A stretch of DNA of 64,000 nt, from positions 4,176,560 through 4,240,559 of the forward strand of contig OZ038434.1 in the NCBI GenBank assembly GCA_964036275.1. The letters are read 5' to 3'. The DNA comes from Litoditis marina. Taxonomy: Eukaryota; Nematoda; Chromadorea; Rhabditida; Rhabditidae. The notes below the pieces were generated by a model. The model ran no database searches. It worked only from the letters and a program-made list of their open reading frames with translations, and had not been told where the DNA came from. Positions 33,363 to 45,140 of this stretch are shown here, piece after piece. How positions within the stretch are numbered: the stretch's first letter is position 1; each line of letters opens with the position of its first letter. A program made the translations under genes and the position numbers.

Positions 33363-33594
33363 ACTCTTTCCGATGGCTGTATGCGTTGGTACATGAGCAA
33401 GCGACTAATTCCTATGACAAATTGAGAAAAAGAAATAATCTACAAAATGATCTAGAAAACATCTATACAATTAGCTCAATTTATTCTGAAATCATTAGCG
33501 ATTTACAATCTCACAAAGGGTCTCTCTATCAGTATTAAAACTCTCATATCCATGAAATTTAAAACAAAACGCTGAAAACTTCTTCCAAAACAAT

Positions 33595-33676
33595 TGACGA
33601 GAGTGGGATTCGAACCCACGCCTCCGGAGAGAATGGTGCCTAAAACCAGCGCCTTAGACCGCTCGGCCATCTCGCC
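33595..33676 (-). tRNA. trnL-UAG: tRNA-Leu (UAG), C27-U43 mismatch
   Basis: G43 to U; follows the GGTACATG mark here without a LINE beside it. Confidence 0.87.
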
Positions 33677-33908
33677 ACTCTTTCCGATGGCTGTATGCGT
33701 TGGGACATGTGCAAGCGACTAATTCCTATGACAAATTGAGAAAAAGAAATAATCTACAAAATGATCTAGAAAACATCTATACAATTAGCTCAATTTATTC
33801 TGAAATCATTAGCGATTTACAATCTCACAAAGGGTCTCTCTATCCGTATTAAAACTCTCATATCCTTGAAATTTAAAACAAAACGCTGAAAACTTCTTCC
33901 AAAACAAT

Positions 33909-33990
33909 TGACGAGAGTGGGATTCGAACCCACGCCTCCGGAGAGACTGGTGCCTAAAACCAGCGCCTTAGACCGCTCGGCCATCTCGCC
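33909..33990 (-). tRNA. trnL-UAG: tRNA-Leu (UAG)
   Basis: Consensus copy. Confidence 0.95.
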
Positions 33991-34222
33991 ACTCTTTCCG
34001 ATGGCTGTATGCGTTGGGACATGAGCAAGCGACTAATTCCTATGACAAATTGAGAAAAAGAAATAATCTACAAAATGATCTAGAAAACATCTATACAATT
34101 AGCTCAATTTATTCTGAAATCATTAGCGATTTACAATCTCACAAAGGGTCTCTCTATCCGTATTAAAACTCTCATATCCATGAAATTTAAAACAAAACGC
34201 TGAAAACTTCTTCCAAAACAAT

Positions 34223-34304
34223 TGACGAGAGTGGGATTCGAACCCACGCCTCCGGAGAGACTGGTGCCTAAAACCAGCGCCTTAGACCGCTCGGCCATCT
34301 CGCC
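34223..34304 (-). tRNA. trnL-UAG: tRNA-Leu (UAG)
   Basis: Consensus copy. Confidence 0.95.
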
Positions 34305-34536
34305 ACTCTTTCCGATGGCTGTATGCGTTGGGACATGAGCAAGCGACTAATTCCTATGACAAATTGAAAAAAAGAAATAATCTACAAAATGATCTAGAAA
34401 ACATCTATACAATTAGCTCAATTTATTCTGAAATCATTTGCGATTTACAATCTCACAAAGGGTCTCTCTATCCGTATTAAAACTCTCATATCCATGAAAT
34501 TTAAAACAAAACGCTGAAAACTTCTTCCAAAACAAT

Positions 34537-34618
34537 TGACGAGAGTGGGATTCGAACCCACGCCTCCGGAGAGACTGGTGCCTAAAACCAGCGCCTTAGA
34601 CCGCTCGGCCATCTCGCC
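34537..34618 (-). tRNA. trnL-UAG: tRNA-Leu (UAG)
   Basis: Consensus copy. Confidence 0.95.
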
Positions 34619-34850
34619 ACTCTTTCCGATGGCTGTATGCGTTGGGACATGAGCAAGCGACTAATTCCTATGACAAATTGAGAAAAAGAAATAATCTACA
34701 AAATGATCTAGAAAACATCTATACAATTAGCTCGATTTATTCTGAAATCATTAGCGATTTACAATCTCACAAAGGGTCTCTCTATCCGTATTAAAACTCT
34801 CATATCCATGAAATTTAAAACAAAACGCTGAAAACTTCTTCCAAAACAAT

Positions 34851-34932
34851 TGACGAGAGTGGGATTCGAACCCACGCCTCCGGAGAGACTGGTGCCTAAA
34901 ACCAGCGCCTTAGACCGCTCGGCCATCTCGCC
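34851..34932 (-). tRNA. trnL-UAG: tRNA-Leu (UAG)
   Basis: Consensus copy. Confidence 0.95.
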
Positions 34933-35164
34933 ACTCTTTCCGATGGCTGTATGCGTTGGGACATGAGCAAGCGACTAATTCCTATGACAAATTGAGAAAA
35001 AGAAATAATCTACAAAATGATCTAGAAAACATCTATACAATTAGCTCAATTTATTCTGAAATCATTAGCGATTTACAATCTCACAAAGGGTCTCTCTATC
35101 CGTATTAAAACTCTCATATCCATGAAATTTAAAACAAAACGCTGAAAACTTCTTTCAAAACAAT

Positions 35165-35246
35165 TGACGAGAGTGGGATTCGAACCCACGCCTCCGGAGA
35201 GACTGGTGCCTAAAACCAGCGCCTTAGACCGCTCGGCCATCTCGCC
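35165..35246 (-). tRNA. trnL-UAG: tRNA-Leu (UAG)
   Basis: Consensus copy. Confidence 0.95.
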
Positions 35247-35478
35247 ACTCTTTCCGATGGCTGTATGCGTTGGGACATATGCAAGCGACTAATTCCTATG
35301 ACAAATTGAGAAAAAGAAATAATCTACAAAATGATCTAGAAAACATCTATACAATTAGCTCAATTTATTCTGAAATCATTAGCGATTTACAATCTCACAA
35401 AGGGTCTCTCTATCCGTATTAAAACTCTCATATCCATGAAATTTAAAACAAAACGCTGAAAACTTCTTCCAAAACAAT

Positions 35479-35560
35479 TGACGAGAGTGGGATTCGAACC
35501 CACGCCTCCGGAGAGACTGGTGCCTAAAACCAGCGCCTTAGACCGCTCGGCCATCTCGCC
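35479..35560 (-). tRNA. trnL-UAG: tRNA-Leu (UAG)
   Basis: Consensus copy; LINE copy 6 is 21 bp upstream. Confidence 0.95.
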
Positions 35561-35581
35561 ACTCTTTCCGATGGCTGTATG

Positions 35582-37573
35582 ATAATAATTTATTCATCAA
35601 CTCGTTATTTGACAGACAATTTCAATGGCAAATTATTATCACGTGTGTTGATTTTAAAAGAAAAACATGTACAGAACAAAATTATACAAACCAAAACTAT
35701 CCATAATACAGCAGTGGAGGGTTGGCGGGCTTCTCAATGGGCAGGGCAGCTGGAGGACTGGACTGGCACTGGACTGGCGACATCGGGCGACAGACGATAG
35801 GCGACACAGGCACGAAAGAAGAGAAATTGGCATCTTACTTCAAACGGTAGCATTTTGTGAATTCAAGGAGAAAACTATGCACAAAGGAGAATTTCGCATT
35901 CAAATATGAACTATAACAAAACCTTTATTGCTTTTCGTCGAAAAGAGGCAGAGTTTATGCTGAGGAATGACTTCGCTGGTAATTGGTTCCAAATATGGAT
36001 ATATCGCTGAATGAATGACTGTTTGAAATATTCATGATTTGTACGTGGAATTAACAGAAACAGAGAGTGATTTCGAGATCGGTCAGCGCGGTGAGATCGG
36101 GTGAAAAAAGCCGCAAAATCTAAATCAACTTCACTTATTGCAATTTTGTACATATAGGCGAGACCAGCGGCTGTCCCTCTCTGCTGCAATGTGGTTGTCT
36201 CTAGTGCTGTCAACCGTTCTTCGTATGAAATTTCCGTCAATCCAACTCTGTTGAATATTCTCTTCGTGAATGTTCTCTGCACCGATTCTAGCTCTTTGAT
36301 TGAAGTCAGAAGTATGGGATCCCATACTTCACATGAATACTCTATAATTGGTCTCACATATGTACAGAACAACTTGAACAGTAGTGATGGATTCTTGGTG
36401 AGGAATGATTTCAGAATGTAGTTTGATTTCGCACGACACCGACTGACTACAGATGTAATGTGTTTCGAAAACGAGAGTCTATGGTCGTACACAACCCCCA
36501 GATCTTTGAATTCATTGACTTGCTCCAACTTTTTGCCATCAAAGTAAAAATCATAGGCAGGGTGACGATTTCCAAAGCACATAATTTTGGTTTTATCAAT
36601 ATTTATATCCATTTCCCAGGTTTTGGACCAATTTGAGATTGCACCAATGCCATCTTGGAGTGATTTCGGTGAATCAATGGAGTAAATTTTGCTGTCATCT
36701 GCGTACATTTGGCAATGTACTCCAGGAGGCAGATTATCAGTGATGTCATTGATGTACAAAATGAATAGAATTGGACCAAGAACTGTCCCTTGTGCAACAC
36801 CAGACAAGCAAGAGAAACAATTGGACAGTTTTCCGTTGACCACAACAGATTGAGTGCGATTGCAAATGAGGTTTCCCAGAAACTTGAGAAGGCAGCCGGA
36901 GATGCCATAAGATTGTAGTTTGCTCAGCAGTAGTTTATGCGAGATTGAATCGAAAGCACGGGAGAAATCAATGAAACACGAAGATACAAAACTGCCAGAA
37001 TCAATTTCTTTTTGCCATAAGGGGATAGTTGATAATAGGGCAGATGTTGTACTTTTGCGAGCAAGAAAACCATGCTGGGCAGAGGAAATGAGATTATTTT
37101 GAAGCAAGTATTTGAGCAGAGGCTTACAGACAATTCTTTCCATGACTTTGGAAATTCCAGAAGTTAGTGAAATAGGACGATAGTTTGATGGGTTCGAGCG
37201 AGTACCTTTCTTGAATATTGGTCTGACAATTGCGGTTTTCCAGAGATCTGGCACTTCGCCAGTTAGCATGATTCTTCGAAATAAGTACGTGAGAGGACAC
37301 GTGAGGGCCACCGCGCACTTTTTCAAGAAGTAATAGGGAATGGTGTCGGGGGAAGTAGAAACTCGCAAAGGCAGTTTCAGTAAGGCTCGATAAGTTGATT
37401 CGCTATTGATGTCAATGTAGTTCAGAACAGTTGTAGTTCGGTGAGAAAACGATTGGGAATGACCGGAGGGTTTTTTGTATACAGATTCAAAATACTTAGC
37501 GAATTCGTTTGATTTCTCTACGAATTCGCTAAGTATTTTGAATTCGCTAAGTAATTCGAATTCGCTAAGTATC
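35582..37573 (-). mobile_element. 5'-truncated LINE, copy 6
   Basis: 1,992 bp with the same junctions and TATG duplication (35578-35581, 37574-37577). It lies 13,116 bp from copy 5, which is the length of the higher-order repeat. Confidence 0.9.
35911..37518 (-). pseudogene. LINE reverse transcriptase, N-terminally truncated (copy 6)
   Basis: Open 535-codon frame whose translated product appears identical to copy 5, including the GGGCAGAGG change at about 37080. FIDFSRAFD and YADD are intact. The identity fits duplication of the whole 13-kb block. Confidence 0.88.
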
Positions 37574-37788
37574 TATGCGTTGGTACATGAGCAAGCGACT
37601 AATTCCTATGACAAATTGAGAAAAAGAAATAATCTACAAAATGATCTAGAAAACATCTATACAATTAGCTCAATTTATTCTGAAATCATTAGCGATTTAC
37701 AATCTCACAAAGGGTCTCTCTATCAGTATTAAAACTCTCATATCCATGAAATTTAAAACAAAACGCTGAAAACTTCTTCCAAAACAAT

Positions 37789-37870
37789 TGACGAGAGTGG
37801 GATTCGAACCCACGCCTCCGGAGAGAATGGTGCCTAAAACCAGCGCCTTAGACCGCTCGGCCATCTCGCC
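37789..37870 (-). tRNA. trnL-UAG: tRNA-Leu (UAG), C27-U43 mismatch
   Basis: G43 to U; first gene after LINE copy 6. Confidence 0.87.
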
Positions 37871-38102
37871 ACTCTTTCCGATGGCTGTATGCGTTGGGAC
37901 ATGTGCAAGCGACTAATTCCTATGACAAATTGAGAAAAAGAAATAATCTACAAAATGATCTAGAAAACATCTATACAATTAGCTCAATTTATTCTGAAAT
38001 CATTAGCGATTTACAATCTCACAAAGGGTCTCTCTATCCGTATTAAAACTCTCATATCCTTGAAATTTAAAACAAAACGCTGAAAACTTCTTCCAAAACA
38101 AT

Positions 38103-38184
38103 TGACGAGAGTGGGATTCGAACCCACGCCTCCGGAGAGACTGGTGCCTAAAACCAGCGCCTTAGACCGCTCGGCCATCTCGCC
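38103..38184 (-). tRNA. trnL-UAG: tRNA-Leu (UAG)
   Basis: Consensus copy. Confidence 0.95.
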
Positions 38185-38416
38185 ACTCTTTCCGATGGCT
38201 GTATGCGTTGGGACATGAGCAAGCGACTAATTCCTATGACAAATTGAAAAAAAGAAATAATCTACAAAATGATCTAGAAAACATCTATACAATTAGCTCA
38301 ATTTATTCTGAAATCATTTGCGATTTACAATCTCACAAAGGGTCTCTCTATCCGTATTAAAACTCTCATATCCATGAAATTTAAAACAAAACGCTGAAAA
38401 CTTCTTCCAAAACAAT

Positions 38417-38498
38417 TGACGAGAGTGGGATTCGAACCCACGCCTCCGGAGAGACTGGTGCCTAAAACCAGCGCCTTAGACCGCTCGGCCATCTCGCC
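38417..38498 (-). tRNA. trnL-UAG: tRNA-Leu (UAG)
   Basis: Consensus copy. Confidence 0.95.
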
Positions 38499-38730
38499 AC
38501 TCTTTCCGATGGCTGTATGCGTTGGGACATGAGCAAGCGACTAATTCCTATGACAAATTGAGAAAAAGAAATAATCTACAAAATGATCTAGAAAACATCT
38601 ATACAATTAGCTCGATTTATTCTGAAATCATTAGCGATTTACAATCTCACAAAGGGTCTCTCTATCCGTATTAAAACTCTCATATCCATGAAATTTAAAA
38701 CAAAACGCTGAAAACTTCTTCCAAAACAAT

Positions 38731-38812
38731 TGACGAGAGTGGGATTCGAACCCACGCCTCCGGAGAGACTGGTGCCTAAAACCAGCGCCTTAGACCGCTC
38801 GGCCATCTCGCC
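38731..38812 (-). tRNA. trnL-UAG: tRNA-Leu (UAG)
   Basis: Consensus copy. Confidence 0.95.
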
Positions 38813-39044
38813 ACTCTTTCCGATGGCTGTATGCGTTGGGACATGAGCAAGCGACTAATTCCTATGACAAATTGAGAAAAAGAAATAATCTACAAAATGA
38901 TCTAGAAAACATCTATACAATTAGCTCAATTTATTCTGAAATCATTAGCGATTTACAATCTCACAAAGGGTCTCTCTATCCGTATTAAAACTCTCATATC
39001 CATGAAATTTAAAACAAAACGCTGAAAACTTCTTTCAAAACAAT

Positions 39045-39126
39045 TGACGAGAGTGGGATTCGAACCCACGCCTCCGGAGAGACTGGTGCCTAAAACCAGC
39101 GCCTTAGACCGCTCGGCCATCTCGCC
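39045..39126 (-). tRNA. trnL-UAG: tRNA-Leu (UAG)
   Basis: Consensus copy. Confidence 0.95.
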
Positions 39127-39358
39127 ACTCTTTCCGATGGCTGTATGCGTTGGGACATATGCAAGCGACTAATTCCTATGACAAATTGAGAAAAAGAAAT
39201 AATCTACAAAATGATCTAGAAAACATCTATACAATTAGCTCAATTTATTCTGAAATCATTAGCGATTTACAATCTCACAAAGGGTCTCTCTATCCGTATT
39301 AAAACTCTCAGATCCATGAAATTTAAAACAAAACGCTGAAAACTTCTTCCAAAACAAT

Positions 39359-39440
39359 TGACGAGAGTGGGATTCGAACCCACGCCTCCGGAGAGACTGG
39401 TGCCTAAAACCAGCGCCTTAGACCGCTCGGCCATCTCGCC
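39359..39440 (-). tRNA. trnL-UAG: tRNA-Leu (UAG)
   Basis: Consensus copy; its spacer is a hybrid (ACATATGC with CTCAGATCC). Confidence 0.95.
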
Positions 39441-39672
39441 ACTCTTTCCGATGGCTGTATGCGTTGGGACATGAGCAAGCGACTAATTCCTATGACAAAT
39501 TGAGAAAAAGAAATAATCTACAAAATGATCTAGAAAACATCTATACAATTAGCTCAATTTATTCTGAAATCATTAGCGATTTACAATCTCACAAAGGGTC
39601 TCTCTATCCGTATTAAAACTCTCAGATCCATGAAATTTAAAACAAAACGCTGAAAACTTCTTCCAAAACAAT

Positions 39673-39754
39673 TGACGAGAGTGGGATTCGAACCCACGCC
39701 TCCGGAGAGACTGGTGCCTAAAACCAGCGCCTTAGACCGCTCGGCCATCTCGCC
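39673..39754 (-). tRNA. trnL-UAG: tRNA-Leu (UAG)
   Basis: Consensus copy. Confidence 0.95.
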
Positions 39755-39986
39755 ACTCTTTCCGATGGCTGTATGCGTTGGGACATGAGCAAGCGACTAA
39801 TTCCTATGACAAATTGAGAAAAAGAAATAATCTACAAAATGATCTAGAAAACATCTATACAATTAGCTCAATTTATTCTGAAATCATTAGCGATTTACAA
39901 TCTCACAAAGGGTCTCTCTATCAGTATTAAAACTCTCATATCCATGAAATTTAAAACAAAACGCTGAAAACTTCTTCCAAAACAAT

Positions 39987-40068
39987 TGACGAGAGTGGGA
40001 TTCGAACCCACGCCTCCGGAGAGAATGGTGCCTAAAACCAGCGCCTTAGACCGCTCGGCCATCTCGCC
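39987..40068 (-). tRNA. trnL-UAG: tRNA-Leu (UAG), C27-U43 mismatch
   Basis: G43 to U. Confidence 0.87.
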
Positions 40069-40300
40069 ACTCTTTCCGATGGCTGTATGCGTTGGGACAT
40101 GTGCAAGCGACTAATTCCTATGACAAATTGAGAAAAAGAAATAATCTACAAAATGATCTAGAAAACATCTATACAATTAGCTCAATTTATTCTGAAATCA
40201 TTAGCGATTTACAATCTCACAAAGGGTCTCTCTATCAGTATTAAAACTCTCATATCCATGAAATTTAAAACAAAACGCTGAAAACTTCTTCCAAAACAAT

Positions 40301-40382
40301 TGACGAGAGTGGGATTCGAACCCACGCCTCCGGAGAGACTGGTGCCTAAAACCAGCGCCTTAGACCGCTCGGCCATCTCGCC
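40301..40382 (-). tRNA. trnL-UAG: tRNA-Leu (UAG)
   Basis: Consensus copy. Confidence 0.95.
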
Positions 40383-40614
40383 ACTCTTTCCGATGGCTGT
40401 ATGCGTTGGGACATGAGCAAGCGACTAATTCCTATGACAAATTGAGAAAAAGAAATAATCTACAAAATGATCTAGAAAACATCTATACAATTAGCTCAAT
40501 TTATTCTGAAATCATTAGCGATTTACAATCTCACAAAGGGTCTCTCTATCAGTATTAAAACTCTCATATCCATGAAATTTAAAACAAAACGCTGAAAACT
40601 TCTTCCAAAACAAT

Positions 40615-40696
40615 TGACGAGAGTGGGATTCGAACCCACGCCTCCGGAGAGACTGGTGCCTAAAACCAGCGCCTTAGACCGCTCGGCCATCTCGCC
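40615..40696 (-). tRNA. trnL-UAG: tRNA-Leu (UAG)
   Basis: Consensus copy. Confidence 0.95.
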
Positions 40697-40928
40697 ACTC
40701 TTTCCGATGGCTGTATGCGTTGGGACATGAGCAAGCGACTAATTCCTATGACAAATTGAGAAAAAGAAATAATCTACAAAATGATCTAGAAAACATCTAT
40801 ACAATTAGCTCAATTTATTCTGAAATCATTAGCGATTTACAATCTCACAAAGGGTCTCTCTATCAGTATTAAAACTCTCATATCCATGAAATTTAAAACA
40901 AAACGCTGAAAACTTCTTCCAAAACAAT

Positions 40929-41010
40929 TGACGAGAGTGGGATTCGAACCCACGCCTCCGGAGAGAATGGTGCCTAAAACCAGCGCCTTAGACCGCTCGG
41001 CCATCTCGCC
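40929..41010 (-). tRNA. trnL-UAG: tRNA-Leu (UAG), C27-U43 mismatch
   Basis: G43 to U; last of the eight copies with this change. Confidence 0.87.
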
Positions 41011-41242
41011 ACTCTTTCCGATGGCTGTATGCGTTGGGACATGTGCAAGCGACTAATTCCTATGACAAATTGAGAAAAAGAAATAATCTACAAAATGATC
41101 TAGAAAACATCTATACAATTAGCTCAATTTATTCTGAAATCATTAGCGATTTACAATCTCACAAAGGGTCTCTCTATCCGTATTAAAACTCTCATATCCT
41201 TGAAATTTAAAACAAAACGCTGAAAACTTCTTCCAAAACAAT

Positions 41243-41324
41243 TGACGAGAGTGGGATTCGAACCCACGCCTCCGGAGAGACTGGTGCCTAAAACCAGCGC
41301 CTTAGACCGCTCGGCCATCTCGCC
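41243..41324 (-). tRNA. trnL-UAG: tRNA-Leu (UAG)
   Basis: Consensus copy. Confidence 0.95.
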
Positions 41325-41556
41325 ACTCTTTCCGATGGCTGTATGCGTTGGGACATGAGCAAGCGACTAATTCCTATGACAAATTGAGAAAAAGAAATAA
41401 TCTACAAAATGATCTAGAAAACATCGATACAATTAGCTCAATTTATTCTGAAATCATTAGCGATTTACAATCTCACAAAGGGTCTCTCTATCCGTATTAA
41501 AACTCTCATATCCATGAAATTTAAAACAAAACGCTGAAAACTTCTTCCAAAACAAT

Positions 41557-41638
41557 TGACGAGAGTGGGATTCGAACCCACGCCTCCGGAGAGACTGGTG
41601 CCTAAAACCAGCGCCTTAGACCGCTCGGCCATCTCGCC
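41557..41638 (-). tRNA. trnL-UAG: tRNA-Leu (UAG)
   Basis: Consensus copy. Confidence 0.95.
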
Positions 41639-41870
41639 ACTCTTTCCGATGGCTGTATGCGTTGGGACATGAGCAAGCGACTAATTCCTATGACAAATTG
41701 AGAAAAAGAAATAATCTACAAAATGATCTAGAAAACATCTATACAATTAGCTCAATTTATTCTGAAATCATTAGCGATTTACAATCTCACAAAGGGTCTC
41801 TCTATCCGTATTAAAACTCTCATATCCATGAAATTTAAAACAAAACGCTGAAAACTTCTTCCAAAACAAT

Positions 41871-41952
41871 TGACGAGAGTGGGATTCGAACCCACGCCTC
41901 CGGAGAGACTGGTGCCTAAAACCAGCGCCTTAGACCGCTCGGCCATCTCGCC
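41871..41952 (-). tRNA. trnL-UAG: tRNA-Leu (UAG)
   Basis: Consensus copy. Confidence 0.95.
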
Positions 41953-42184
41953 ACTCTTTCCGATGGCTGTATGCGTTGGGACATGAGCAAGCGACTAATT
42001 CCTATGACAAATTGAGAAAAAGAAATAATCTACAAGATGATCTAGAAAACATCTATACAATTAGCTCGATTTATTCTGAAATCATTAGCGATTTACAATC
42101 TCACAAAGGGTCTCTCTATCAGTATTAAAACTCTCATATCCATGAAATTTAAAACAAAACGCTGAAAACTTCTTCCAAAACAAT

Positions 42185-42266
42185 TGACGAGAGTGGGATT
42201 CGAACCCACGCCTCCGGAGAGACTGGTGCCTAAAACCAGCGCCTTAGACCGCTCGGCCATCTCGCC
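42185..42266 (-). tRNA. trnL-UAG: tRNA-Leu (UAG)
   Basis: Consensus copy; CAAGATG spacer, first of the duplicated pair. Confidence 0.95.
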
Positions 42267-42498
42267 ACTCTTTCCGATGGCTGTATGCGTTGGGACATGA
42301 GCAAGCGACTAATTCCTATGACAAATTGAGAAAAAGAAATAATCTACAAAATGATCTAGAAAACATCTATACAATTAGCTCAATTTATTCTGAAATCATT
42401 AGCGATTTACAATCTCACAAAGGGTCTCTCTATCAGTATTAAAACTCTCATATCCATGAAATTTAAAACAAAACGCTGAAAACTTCTTCCAAAACAAT

Positions 42499-42580
42499 TG
42501 ACGAGAGTGGGATTCGAACCCACGCCTCCGGAGAGACTGGTGCCTAAAACCAGCGCCTTAGACCGCTCGGCCATCTCGCC
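42499..42580 (-). tRNA. trnL-UAG: tRNA-Leu (UAG)
   Basis: Consensus copy. Confidence 0.95.
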
Positions 42581-42812
42581 ACTCTTTCCGATGGCTGTAT
42601 GCGTTGGGACATGAGCAAGCGACTAATTCCTATGACAAATTGAGAAAAAGAAATAATCTACAAGATGATCTAGAAAACATCTATACAATTAGCTCGATTT
42701 ATTCTGAAATCATTAGCGATTTACAATCTCACAAAGGGTCTCTCTATCAGTATTAAAACTCTCATATCCATGAAATTTAAAACAAAACGCTGAAAACTTC
42801 TTCCAAAACAAT

Positions 42813-42894
42813 TGACGAGAGTGGGATTCGAACCCACGCCTCCGGAGAGACTGGTGCCTAAAACCAGCGCCTTAGACCGCTCGGCCATCTCGCC
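42813..42894 (-). tRNA. trnL-UAG: tRNA-Leu (UAG)
   Basis: Consensus copy; CAAGATG spacer, second of the duplicated pair. Confidence 0.95.
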
Positions 42895-43126
42895 ACTCTT
42901 TCCGATGGCTGTATGCGTTGGGACATGAGCAAGCGACTAATTCCTATGACAAATTGAGAAAAAGAAATAATCTACAAAATGATCTAGAAAACATCTATAC
43001 AATTAGCTCAATTTATTCTGAAATCATTAGCGATTTACAATCTCACAAAGGGTCTCTCTATCAGTATTAAAACTCTCATATCCATGAAATTTAAAACAAA
43101 ACGCTGAAAACTTCTTCCAAAACAAT

Positions 43127-43208
43127 TGACGAGAGTGGGATTCGAACCCACGCCTCCGGAGAGACTGGTGCCTAAAACCAGCGCCTTAGACCGCTCGGCC
43201 ATCTCGCC
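43127..43208 (-). tRNA. trnL-UAG: tRNA-Leu (UAG)
   Basis: Consensus copy; last gene before MITE copy 2. Confidence 0.95.
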
Positions 43209-43394
43209 ACTCTTTCCGATGGCTGTATGCGTTGGGACATGAGCAAGCGACTAATTCCTATGACAAATTGAGAAAAAGAAATAATCTACAAAATGATCTA
43301 GAAAACATCTATACAATTAGCTCAATTTATTCTGAAATCATTAGCGATTTACAATCTCACAAAGGGTCTCTCTATCAGTATTAAAACTCTCATA

Positions 43395-43836
43395 TAGTTC
43401 GTTTCACCCATCGATAGCAGTCAGCCATGCTGGCCGAGCGCGCCCTACATTGCAGGCGACTGATCTGGCAGCTTGCCAGTGTTTTCATTGCAAATAAAAA
43501 TTCGAAAACTGGTTATTTTAGGATTTTTGCAACTTTTTTGTTTTCAAAAGATTCCCACATGATCGGGGAGTAATTTAAACCACGTTTTTGTGTGATAAAA
43601 TGAGCATTGAACAACGGCCAGAAAAGATGGTTTGATATCACTGTTTTTAGTTTGGGCCAACATGTTCAGATGGCCGGCTGCTTGTGGGCGCCGCACCACC
43701 TATCCCAGCTGAGTTCAATACCCAGCTGGTGCACAATTTTGATTAGGCTGATCGCTGTTGGAAACTTTCCAATACAATTGACTCCGCCCACTAAAATATA
43801 CTGTAACTGGCTGCTATCGATGGTTGAAACGAACTA
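43395..43836. mobile_element. MITE-like DNA element, copy 2
   Basis: 442 bp, with the same ends, TA flanks and insertion point as copy 1, 12,802 bp away. It was carried by duplication of the block and is not a second transposition. Confidence 0.8.
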
Positions 43837-43884
43837 TATCCATGAAATTTAAAACAAAACGCTGAAAACTTCTTCCAAAACAAT

Positions 43885-43966
43885 TGACGAGAGTGGGATT
43901 CGAACCCACGCCTCCGGAGAGACTGGTGCCTAAAACCAGCGCCTTAGACCGCTCGGCCATCTCGCC
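43885..43966 (-). tRNA. trnL-UAG: tRNA-Leu (UAG)
   Basis: Consensus copy. Confidence 0.95.
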
Positions 43967-44198
43967 ACTCTTTCCGATGGCTGTATGCGTTGGGACATGA
44001 GCAAGCGACTAATTCCTATGACAAATTGAGAAAAAGAAATAATCTACAAAATGATCTAGAAAACATCTATACAATTAGCTCAATTTATTCTGAAATCATT
44101 AGCGATTTACAATCTCACAAAGGGTCTCTCTATCAGTATTAAAACTCTCATATCCATGAAATTTAAAACAAAACGCTGAAAACTTCTTCCAAAACAAT

Positions 44199-44280
44199 TG
44201 ACGAGAGTGGGATTCGAACCCACGCCTCCGGAGAGACTGGTGCCTAAAACCAGCGCCTTAGACCGCTCGGCCATCTCGCC
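44199..44280 (-). tRNA. trnL-UAG: tRNA-Leu (UAG)
   Basis: Consensus copy. Confidence 0.95.
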
Positions 44281-44512
44281 ACTCTTTCCGATGGCTGTAT
44301 GCGTTGGGACATGAGAAAGCGACTAATTCCTATGACAAATTGAGAAAAAGAAATAATCTACAAAATGATCTAGAAAACATCTATACAATTAGCTCAATTT
44401 ATTCTGAAATCATTAGCGATTTACAATCTCACAAAGGGTCTCTCTATCAGTATTAAAACTCTCATATCCATGAAATTTAAAACAAAACGCTGAAAACTTC
44501 TTCCAAAACAAT

Positions 44513-44594
44513 TGACGAGAGTGGGATTCGAACCCACGCCTCCGGAGAGACTGGTGCCTAAAACCAGCGCCTTAGACCGCTCGGCCATCTCGCC
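44513..44594 (-). tRNA. trnL-UAG: tRNA-Leu (UAG)
   Basis: Consensus copy. Confidence 0.95.
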
Positions 44595-44826
44595 ACTCTT
44601 TCCGATGGCTGTATGCGTTGGGACATGAGCAAGCGACTAATTCCTATGACAAATTGAGAAAAAGAAATAATCTACAAAATGATCTAGAAAACATCTATAC
44701 AATTAGCTCAATTTATTCTGAAATCATTAGCGATTTACAATCTCACAAAGGGTCTCTCTATCAGTATTAAAACTCTCATATCCATGAAATTTAAAACAAA
44801 ACGCTGAAAACTTCTTCCAAAACAAT

Positions 44827-44908
44827 TGACGAGAGTGGGATTCGAACCCACGCCTCCGGAGAGACTGGTGCCTAAAACCAGCGCCTTAGACCGCTCGGCC
44901 ATCTCGCC
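44827..44908 (-). tRNA. trnL-UAG: tRNA-Leu (UAG)
   Basis: Consensus copy. Confidence 0.95.
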
Positions 44909-45140
44909 ACTCTTTCCGATGGCTGTATGCGTTGGGACATGAGCAAGCGACTAATTCCTATGACAAATTGAGAAAAAGAAATAATCTACAAAATGATCTA
45001 GAAAACATCTATACAATTAGCTCAATTTATTCTGAAATCATTAGCGATTTACAATCTCACAAAGGGTCTCTCTATCAGTATTAAAACTCTCATATCCATG
45101 AAATTTAAAACAAAACGCTGAAAACTTCTTCCAAAACAAT

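Larger units (their letters stand above)
20271..33386. repeat. Higher-order repeat, copy A (13,116 bp)
   Basis: Starts at the GGTACATG mark just outside LINE copy 4 and includes tRNA genes 20479 to 33281, LINE copy 5 and MITE copy 1. The next block begins with the same mark exactly 13,116 bp later. Shared marks in the same order in both blocks include the GAATGG tRNA variant, ACATGTGC, AAAAAAG, ATTTGC, CTCGATTT, CTTTC, ACATATGC, the LINE, the MITE, GAGAAAGCG and GATTCACAA. Confidence 0.85.
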
